Of a stretch of DNA of 64,000 nt, positions 57,767-64,000 are shown one piece after another (position 1 is the first letter of the stretch; each line of letters begins with the position of its first letter). The stretch comes from Aquisphaera giovannonii. GTDB lineage: Bacteria > Planctomycetota > Planctomycetia > Isosphaerales > Isosphaeraceae. The DNA lies in contig NZ_CP042997.1 of NCBI RefSeq assembly GCF_008087625.1, positions 5,704,001 to 5,768,000 of the forward strand, read 5' to 3'. The translations under genes were made by a program, and so were the position numbers. The notes under the pieces are model-generated. The model worked only from the letters and a program-made list of their open reading frames with translations. It did no database searches and was not told the DNA's origin.

Positions 57767-58513
57767 ATGACCTGGACTGACCGGCGTGCATCCCGTTGGC
57801 TCGTGCCGCTCGCGGCCTGCGCCGTCATGGGCCTGGCCCCGGGGCGTGCCCACGCCCAGTTCGGCTACGGCGGCTTCGGCTGGATGGGCGGCTTCAACTA
57901 CGTCGAGCAGCCGACGAACGTGATCAACCAGGCCGCGCTCTCCCGCGCCGGCCGGCCGGTCGGGCCGGAGATCCGGAGCGTCTACGCGAACATGCCGAAC
58001 TCGTACATCAACAACATCCGCGACAACGGCTTCGTCCCGACCTACAATGTGGCCCGCCGCCGGCCCGTCTCGGAGCGGGCGCCCGCCCGGACCTCGCCCG
58101 GCGACCTGGCCATGGTCACGCCCGGGACGCCCGCGCCGGTCGCCGCGCCGGCCGCGCCCGCCCGGCCGCAGATCCCCCTGTCCAGCTTCTTCGACTCCAT
58201 GCAGCGGCTCGCCTGGCCGGCGGAGTCGCCCGTCGACGGCGACCTGAAGGAGAAGCGGGAGGTCTCCGACCACGCCAGCCTCGAGGTCTACCTGCAATCC
58301 ACGGCGCACGGGGCGGCCACGCTCACCTCGGTCGCGGAGGCCCGCCAGAAGCTGCTCGACTACGGCCGCCCGGCCCTCAAGGAAGTGCGCGAGAAGTTCA
58401 CGCCCCGCGTCGCGGACACGTTCCACATGTTCATGCTCTCCCTCTACGACTCCCTCGCCCAGGTGGCCACCGTCGCGGATCCGGGCCCCGACGGCCCCCC
58501 GCCGGTCCCCTGA
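57767..58513 (+). CDS. Secreted planctomycete hypothetical protein
   Basis: The product is 248 residues. A signal peptide (WLVPLAACAVMGLAPGRAHA) is followed by FGYGGFGWMGGFNYVEQPTN, a Gly/aromatic-rich start, then PEIRSVYANMPNSYINNIRD and a Pro/Ala-rich hinge. A C-terminal helical part (SLEVYLQSTAHGAATLTSVAEARQKLLDYGRPALKEVREK) ends the protein. I do not recognise the family beyond its planctomycete character. It is downstream of fliA on the same strand (257 bp gap) and might be in the same regulon. Confidence 0.7.
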   Translation: MTWTDRRASRWLVPLAACAVMGLAPGRAHAQFGYGGFGWMGGFNYVEQPTNVINQAALSRAGRPVGPEIRSVYANMPNSYINNIRDNGFVPTYNVARRRPVSERAPARTSPGDLAMVTPGTPAPVAAPAAPARPQIPLSSFFDSMQRLAWPAESPVDGDLKEKREVSDHASLEVYLQSTAHGAATLTSVAEARQKLLDYGRPALKEVREKFTPRVADTFHMFMLSLYDSLAQVATVADPGPDGPPPVP

Positions 58514-58959
58514 GCGAGCGGCGGACGGCCCCGCGAGCGCGAGGTCGCGAAGCTCCTTGGGCCAGGCCGTGTGTCGGGCGCGGGACGGGCCCCCCCTGAC
58601 AGGATCATTGCCTCGCCCCGGGTGGCCGTGGGAAAGCCGAAGGCGATCCCGCGGGATCGCCGAGGCCCGCGGGCGGGCCCGCGCCGTCCCCGCCGGCGGC
58701 GGCCCCGCGGTGTCGCTGCGCCCCCACCGCAACCGCCCGGACGCGGCCCTCCATGGCTTGTCGGACGCGTGCTCGCCGGCGATTCCCCGGCCGGGCCCGC
58801 GACGTTTGTCGCTCGTGTCCCGGGGGAATCCGCGCGATTCGCATGGGCAATCCGCCACGTGCTCGGGTAGGATCCCGCTGTTTCACAACTGTTAAATGCC
58901 GGCGGGCTCGGCGATTCGCCGATCCCCGCCTCGAATCCCGTCATGCGGAGGGCCGACAG
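58514..58959. other. Intergenic region
   Basis: No convincing gene in 446 bp. Near 58613-58760 it has GTGGCCGTGGG..GCGATCCCGCGGGATCGCC-type sequence, including the palindrome GCGATCCCGCGGGATCGC (58640-58660), that resembles the dispersed intergenic elements elsewhere in the window. Confidence 0.5.
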
Positions 58960-60174
58960 ATGAGCGAAGGGCAGAGCCACCCCATCGATCGCCGGCAATT
59001 CCTTCAGGCGAGCGCGGCCGCGACGGCGGCCGTCGCGTCCGCGGGCCTGGTCGCCGGGGACGCGTCGGCCCAGGAGGCGAAGGCGAATCCGGCCGGGACG
59101 ACGCTGAAGACGCGGAAGCTGGGCAAGACCGGCGTCGAGGTCACCCTGCTGAATCACGGCACCGTCGGCGAGCCGGCCGGGCTGGCCCGGCTGCTCCGCA
59201 CCTCGTATCGCGAGGGGGTCCGGTATTACGACACCGCCGAGGGGTACAAGAACTCCGAGAAGGTCATCGGCGACTGGCTGGCGGCCGAGCCGGAGGTCCG
59301 CAAGTCGATCTTCCTGGCGACCAAGAGCCACGTGCGGACCCCGTCCGACATGTTGAAGAAGCTGGACCAGCGGCTCGCCCTGCTGAAGACCGATTACGTG
59401 GACCTCCTGTTCTTCCACGGCCTGGACACCTCCCAGACCGACTGGCCCAAGAGCAAGGAGCTGAAGGAGGCCGCGGAGGCCCTGAAGAAGACCGGCAAGG
59501 TGAAGTTCGTCGGCTTCTCGACCCACGACGCCAAGATCGCGGAGCAGATCCGGAACGCCGCCGAGGGCGGGTTCATCGACGTGATCATGCTCAAGTACAC
59601 CCCCTGGCTGGACAGGGACGCCCCGCTCAACAAGGCCCTGGACGCCTGCCACGCCAAGGGCATCGGCCTGGTGTCGATGAAGCAGCTCGCCGGCCAGACC
59701 CAGTTCACGGCCGAACACGTCCCGTCAATCAAGGCGAAGGGGCTGACCCCGGCGCAGGGCCTGCTCCAGGCGATCTGGACCGACGAGCGGTTCTCCGCCT
59801 CGTGCGTGACCCTGCGGAACACCGAGCAGGTCGTCGAGAACGCCGACGCCGTCCGCCGCTTCGAGCCGCTGAAGCAGGCGGAGATCGACGAGCTCCGCGA
59901 CGCGGTGCTCGCCTCGAACCCGACGATGTGCCCCGGCTGCGACGGCCGCTGCTCGCTGGCCGCCGGCACCGACGCGAAGCTCGGCGACCTCGCCCGCTTC
60001 TACACGTACCACGAGTCGCACGGCATGCGGTCCGTCGCCCGCGAGTCCTACGCCGAACTCGCCGAGGAGCACCGCGACTGGCGCGGGGCCGACCTCGCCG
60101 CCGCCCGCGAGGCCTGCCACCACAAGCTCGACTTCGCGCGGATCCTCCCCGAGGTCGACCGCCTGCTGGGCTGA
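58960..60174 (+). CDS. Tat-exported aldo/keto reductase with C-terminal Cys motif
   Basis: The product is 404 residues. The N-terminus IDRRQFLQASAAATAAVAS is a twin-arginine signal (RRQFLQ), cleaved near residue 37. The AKR barrel follows, with YYDTAEGYKNSEK (Asp, Tyr), LATKSH (Lys) and FFHGLD (His). The C-terminal extension has CPGCDGRC, three Cys that look like a reduced form of the 4Fe-4S motif in related AKR proteins, then a helical tail. Tat export suggests a cofactor is loaded before export. Substrate unknown. GGAG lies upstream of ATG 58960. Confidence 0.86.
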   Translation: MSEGQSHPIDRRQFLQASAAATAAVASAGLVAGDASAQEAKANPAGTTLKTRKLGKTGVEVTLLNHGTVGEPAGLARLLRTSYREGVRYYDTAEGYKNSEKVIGDWLAAEPEVRKSIFLATKSHVRTPSDMLKKLDQRLALLKTDYVDLLFFHGLDTSQTDWPKSKELKEAAEALKKTGKVKFVGFSTHDAKIAEQIRNAAEGGFIDVIMLKYTPWLDRDAPLNKALDACHAKGIGLVSMKQLAGQTQFTAEHVPSIKAKGLTPAQGLLQAIWTDERFSASCVTLRNTEQVVENADAVRRFEPLKQAEIDELRDAVLASNPTMCPGCDGRCSLAAGTDAKLGDLARFYTYHESHGMRSVARESYAELAEEHRDWRGADLAAAREACHHKLDFARILPEVDRLLG

Positions 60175-60268
60175 TGCCGCATCCCGGCCGGACGGGGCCG
60201 CCGCACCCCCCTCGCGGGGGCCGGCCCCGCCCGGCGTCGTCGCGGGGACCTGCACCCGAGGACCGAAT

Positions 60269-60400
60269 CTCGTGGGAGCCGCCTCCGTGCGGCGACCGCG
60301 CGAGCCGTGGCCGGCGCGGTCGCCGCACGGAGGCGGCTCCCACGAGGACGCGGGCCGGCGTTGGCGCCCGCGGTCGCCGCACGGGGGCGGCTCCCACGGG
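60269..60400. repeat. Perfect 32-bp inverted repeat plus a third half-copy
   Basis: Positions 60269-60300 and 60315-60346 are exact reverse complements of 32 bp around a 14-bp loop (CTCGTGGGAGCCGCCTCCGT...). A third half-copy lies at about 60369-60400. It is the same family as the 54-bp array at 42.6-43.1 kb. It sits between the ends of two convergent genes and could terminate both. Confidence 0.88.
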
Positions 60401-60455
60401 AGGGGCCGCCGTCACGCGCGGGTCGATGGTGATTTGTTCTCGCGGGCCGCCGGCT

Positions 60456-63400
60456 TCAGGAGAGCAGCAGCTCCAGGTCCTCGCGCCCGAGGTCCCGGAT
60501 GAGGCTGTTGTCCGCGGTGATGATGGCGTCGGCCAGGGCTCGCTTCTGGGCCTGGAGCTGGAGCACCTTATCCTCGACGGTATCCTTCGCGATGAGCCGG
60601 TAGGCGAACACCGGGCGGGTCTGGCCGATCCGGTGGGCTCGGTCGATCGCCTGGCTCTCCACCGCGGGGTTCCACCAGGGGTCGAGCAGGAAGATGTAGT
60701 CCGCGGCCGTCAGGTTCAGGCCCAGGCCGCCGGCCTTCAGGCTGATCAGGAAGACCTTGCAGTCGGGGTCCTCCTGGAACTGCTGCACCCGCGCCTGACG
60801 GTCGCGCGTGCGGCCGTCGAGGTAGGTGTAGGGGATCTTCTCCTCGTCCAGTCGCTGCTTGACGATCGCCAGCAGGCTCGTGAACTGCGAGAAGACCAGG
60901 GTCTTGTGCCCCTCGTCGAAGACCTCGCGCAGTTGCGGCACGAGCACGTCCAGCTTGGCGCTCGACTCGCCCGACCGCCCGGCCTTGTCGATCAGTCCGG
61001 GATGGCAGGCCGCCTGCCGCAGGCGCAGCAGCGCCTCGAGGATCTGGATCTTCGACTTCTTGATCCCGTCGCGCGCGACGAGCCCCAGCAGCGAGCTCCG
61101 GTAGTGCTCGCGGAGCTCGTCGTACAGCTTGCGCTGGGCGGGCTCCAGGTCGCAGTAGATCGTCTGCTCGGACTTCTCGGGCAGGTCCTTCGCGACCTGC
61201 GCCTTCGTGCGACGGAGGAGGAACGGCCGGAGGGCCCTGGCCAGGAGGGAGCGGGCCTCCTCGTCGGCCTTCCGGAGGCCGAGGCCGGCCTTGCCCAGCT
61301 CCGCGGCCTGGCCGAGCATGCCCGGGTTGAGGAACTCGAACAGGCTCCACAGCTCGCCCAGGTGGTTCTCGACGGGCGTGCCGCTGAGGGCCAGGCGGTG
61401 CTCCGCCCGGATCAGCCGGGCCGCCTTCGCCGACAGGCTGCTCGCGTTCTTGATCGCCTGGGCCTCGTCGAGGATGGCGTAGTCAAACGCGTAGTCCTTC
61501 AGGTCGACGATGTCCCTGCGGAGCGTGCCGTAGGTGGTCAGGACGACGTCGCAGTCGTCGAACCCTCCCCCGGGCTTGCCGCGGCCGATGCCGGTGTGGT
61601 CGAGGACGCGGAGCTCCGGCGCGAAGCGCGCGGCCTCCTCCTTCCAGTTGAAGATCAGCGACCGCGGCGCCACGACGAGCGACGGCGGCGGCCTGCGGCC
61701 CTTCCTGCGGGCGGCCCGCAACTCGCGGCGGGCCTCCAGCAGGGCGAGCACCTGGACGGTCTTGCCCAGCCCCATGTCGTCGGCCAGGCAGCCGCCGAAG
61801 CCGAACTCGCGGAGGAAGTGGAGCCAGCCGAGGCCGTCGCGCTGATAGCCGCGGAGCTCGCCCCGGAACCCCTCCGGCGGGTCCGCGGGCGCCACGCCCT
61901 GGAACTGCCGCAGCCGCTCGCGGGCCCGCTCGAACCGCTCGTCGAATCGGGCCTCGGGCTGCTCGGCCAGCAGGGCGTCGAGCAGGCCGACCTGCGTCCG
62001 CCGGAACTGGAGATGGTCCCCCTCCGGCGTGCCCAGCCCGGCCAGCGGCGCGTACTTCTTCAGCCACTCCTCCGGCAGCAGGCCGAAGCTGCCGTCGCCC
62101 AGCGGCACGAGGTCCTCGCCGCGCCGGAGGGCCGCGAGCAGGGCGGGGAGCGGCACCTCCTGGTCGCCGAAGGTCACCCCGCCGTGCAGCTCGAACCAGT
62201 CGATCCCGGACGTCACCTCGATCCGGAAGTCGCCCGCCTGGCGGTACAGCTTCCCCTCGGCCTCGACGCGCCAGCCCTCCTTCAGGAGGGCCGCCGCGGC
62301 CTTGGGCAGGTTGCGCGCGGGCATCTCCAGGGCCTCGCCCTGGCGGTAGTAGTCGATCCTGCGGTGGAAGCCCACCTCCTCGAGCCTGGCGTCGAAGGAC
62401 CGCTCGGCCGCCGGGTCGCGCAGCAGCAGCCGGCGCGCCTCGGGCTCGAAGACGCTCCGGGCCGGGCTCCGCGCGGGCACGACGTGGCCGCCGTAGTCGA
62501 AGGAGAGCTCGCCCACGACCCAGCTCGGATCCCGGTCGGACATCCGGCCCCGGTCGTCGCGGCGCTTGATCGTCAGGCAGGGCCGCGGCGCCGGAGTCAC
62601 TTCCTCGTAGTGCAGGTCCTCCGGCAGGTCGAGCCGGGGCAGGTCCGGCATCCGGAGCAATTCCTCCAGGAATTCCTGCTCCTGCCCGGCCGGGACGCGC
62701 ACCCCGCCCTGCTGCCGCAGCATCGTGATCCACGGGAAGGCGTCGAAGTCCCGGAGCGGCGCGACGCGGTCCTCCCAGAAGACGAGCCCGCCGCTCAGCA
62801 GCAGGTGGGGGGCCCGCAGCGGCAGTCGCTCCTCGCCGCGCCGGAGCTCGCCGGCGATCGCGTAGGCCTTGCCGGCGCCGTCCGGGGCCGCCTTCAGCCA
62901 GAACTCCCAGGGGCCGGCGTCATCCCAGCGGAGCGGCCGCATCGAGGGCTCCGCCTCCGATTCCCGCAGCAGGCACCGGCCCGTGGCGCAGAGCCTCGGC
63001 AGCAGCGCCTCGCTGAGCGCGTGCGGGAGGAGGAAGCGGGACGGCGCGCTGTCGTAGTAGCCGTAGCTGGTGTAATAGCTGTTCACCTGCTCGCGCCCGC
63101 CGGCCAGGATGGACAGCGCCTGGCGATCGTCGGGGTCCGGCAGTTGAGCGATCTCGCCCAGGCCGAAGCGCCGGCCCGAGGGCTTGCTCCATTCGCCGTC
63201 CTTCTTGCGACGGCGCGTCGCCACCTCGAGCACCAGCCCGCCGCCGGCCAGGGACGCCGGCACGTCCGCGACATAGACGATCTCGTGCCCGGGGGCCAGG
63301 GTCGCCTGGCGGATCGCCGGCGCCCGATCCCTCGGCGATCGCAGGCGAGATAAGGCCTGCTTCCATGCCTGGGCCGCCCGCCGAGGTTGGCCGGGCCGGG

Positions 63401-63812
63401 ATTTCGAACGGGCGCGCCTGGCCCGCGGGCGGGGCCTCGGGGCCGGTCCCGGGGGCTCGCCCCAATCCTCGTCCTCGAAGATGTCCTCGACGTCCGGGGC
63501 GGCCAGCTTCAGCCCCCGCGCCCGCTGCCTGCCGTCTCCCCGGAGATGCCCCTCGCCATCCGCGGCGAGGAGGGCGGCCCAGATGTGCTTGCAGACCTCG
63601 AGGTCATCCTCGCAGTACGGGCACGAGCACCAGGCCTCTATCGCGTCGCCTTCGCGGGAGAGGCTCACCTCGTACGGCCGGCTTCCCCGGACGGTCGCGT
63701 CCACGTGCCACGCGTCGCCGTCGACGACGGTCACCTTCCGCGAGAGGAAGTCGTCGCAGCCGAGCTCGCGCGTCCTCCTCGAAGCGTGATCTTGCAGGTC
63801 CGCGGACAGCAC
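60456..63812 (-). CDS. SNF2-family helicase with N-terminal SWIM zinc finger
   Basis: The product is 1118 residues, with a GTG start at 63812. Residues 60-75 contain CSCPYCEDDLEVCKH, a SWIM-type C-x-C...C-x-H zinc finger. The middle is uncharacterised and helical. From about residue 655 come the SNF2 ATPase motifs: LADDMGLGKTVQVLALLE, ILDEAQAIKN (DEAQ box) and LALSGTPVENHLGELWSLFE. The helicase C half has KTLVFSQFTSLLAIVKQRLD, LISLKAGGLGLNLTAADYIF and QAIDRAHRIGQTRPVFAYRL. This is the bacterial RapA/HepA-like SWIM-SNF2 group, possibly remodelling protein-DNA complexes. It is at the end of the window and converges with the reductase gene. Confidence 0.9.
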   Translation of the reverse strand: MLSADLQDHASRRTRELGCDDFLSRKVTVVDGDAWHVDATVRGSRPYEVSLSREGDAIEAWCSCPYCEDDLEVCKHIWAALLAADGEGHLRGDGRQRARGLKLAAPDVEDIFEDEDWGEPPGPAPRPRPRARRARSKSRPGQPRRAAQAWKQALSRLRSPRDRAPAIRQATLAPGHEIVYVADVPASLAGGGLVLEVATRRRKKDGEWSKPSGRRFGLGEIAQLPDPDDRQALSILAGGREQVNSYYTSYGYYDSAPSRFLLPHALSEALLPRLCATGRCLLRESEAEPSMRPLRWDDAGPWEFWLKAAPDGAGKAYAIAGELRRGEERLPLRAPHLLLSGGLVFWEDRVAPLRDFDAFPWITMLRQQGGVRVPAGQEQEFLEELLRMPDLPRLDLPEDLHYEEVTPAPRPCLTIKRRDDRGRMSDRDPSWVVGELSFDYGGHVVPARSPARSVFEPEARRLLLRDPAAERSFDARLEEVGFHRRIDYYRQGEALEMPARNLPKAAAALLKEGWRVEAEGKLYRQAGDFRIEVTSGIDWFELHGGVTFGDQEVPLPALLAALRRGEDLVPLGDGSFGLLPEEWLKKYAPLAGLGTPEGDHLQFRRTQVGLLDALLAEQPEARFDERFERARERLRQFQGVAPADPPEGFRGELRGYQRDGLGWLHFLREFGFGGCLADDMGLGKTVQVLALLEARRELRAARRKGRRPPPSLVVAPRSLIFNWKEEAARFAPELRVLDHTGIGRGKPGGGFDDCDVVLTTYGTLRRDIVDLKDYAFDYAILDEAQAIKNASSLSAKAARLIRAEHRLALSGTPVENHLGELWSLFEFLNPGMLGQAAELGKAGLGLRKADEEARSLLARALRPFLLRRTKAQVAKDLPEKSEQTIYCDLEPAQRKLYDELREHYRSSLLGLVARDGIKKSKIQILEALLRLRQAACHPGLIDKAGRSGESSAKLDVLVPQLREVFDEGHKTLVFSQFTSLLAIVKQRLDEEKIPYTYLDGRTRDRQARVQQFQEDPDCKVFLISLKAGGLGLNLTAADYIFLLDPWWNPAVESQAIDRAHRIGQTRPVFAYRLIAKDTVEDKVLQLQAQKRALADAIITADNSLIRDLGREDLELLLS

Positions 63813-64000
63813 GGTGCACTTCTCTGGGCCGGGTTGGGATTCCTCGCCTGATCATTATTGTACGGGAGGCGAGGGCCGTCGCACCACGCCGGCCTGCCCT
63901 GCCCGCGGGGGAGGGCGCCGTGGACCTCGTCGGGGGGGAGGCCCTCGCGGATCGGCCTGGGCTCGGCCCCCGGCGAGGCTCCCCGGCCTTGGCGCGGAGT
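63813..64000. other. Edge of window upstream of the helicase gene
   Basis: No gene is recognisable in these 188 bp. GAGAAG in minus-strand orientation lies just before the GTG start at 63812 and may be its ribosome-binding site. Confidence 0.5.

Noticed and set aside
58896-63353. 1485-codon plus-strand open frame
   Set aside because: It runs across the end of the reductase gene, a hairpin and the antisense of the SNF2 gene. No domain is visible; both real genes are clearly recognisable in other frames.

Overview
The window is high-GC DNA that looks like a planctomycete of the Isosphaeraceae type (inference). The evidence is a DUF1559 pseudopilin-like protein with the H-X9-DG motif, secreted proteins with an LExR-xLL-type N-terminus, an ECF sigma factor paired with a Ser/Thr kinase-TPR protein, the MTTEAQ...ANRRNA...STGPKT hypothetical family, and many intergenic inverted repeats. 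No rRNA or tRNA gene and no CRISPR array was recognised.

Layout. 0.7-1.6 kb: ArsR-type repressor and SRPBCC/AHSA1 protein behind a promoter-operator that overlaps the start codon. 2.7-10.6 kb: a hypothetical protein whose frame runs on into a HAL2/CysQ-like phosphatase, a small lipoprotein, a CYTH fusion protein, a membrane-anchored DSP-like phosphatase, a DUF1559 protein, a beta-propeller protein and a GNAT enzyme. 10.9-13.4 kb: a TacA/TacT-like toxin-antitoxin pair with its operator, then a complete ISKra4-like insertion sequence with 9-bp target duplications and an apparent -1 frameshift site. 13.4-25 kb: a SpoIIM-like membrane protein, GH29 fucosidase, HAD protein, and a sugar cluster with an XylR-type regulator divergent from galT, an L-arabinokinase-type GHMP kinase, a phosphohexomutase and galE. 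25-31.6 kb: AI-2E-type permease, ferritin-like protein, small membrane proteins, an ArnT-like GT83 transferase and a Cys-rich secreted protein.

31.8-38.1 kb and 52.5-57.5 kb hold a flagellar-type export gene set: fliF-fliG-fliO-fliP-fliQ-fliR-flhB, then flhA-flhF-(59-aa peptide)-fliA. It departs from a motility system in several ways. FliG lacks the middle domain and most torque residues. FlhB lacks the NPTH self-cleavage motif. Where the FlhG ATPase would be expected there is only a 59-residue peptide carrying the FlhG DQAxxLR activator motif. This is the best candidate for an undescribed system: a reduced, perhaps non-motile, flagellar-type export machine. Between its two halves lie mmsA and an aldo/keto reductase, a serine hydrolase, a 54-bp tandem array, the sigma/kinase pair and two secreted proteins (HAF-repeat and beta-helix) that could be cargo (speculative).

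57.7-64 kb: a secreted hypothetical protein, a Tat-exported aldo/keto reductase and a SWIM-SNF2 helicase. Several families of long inverted repeats fill the intergenic spaces and even interrupt the fliQ-fliR-flhB operon.
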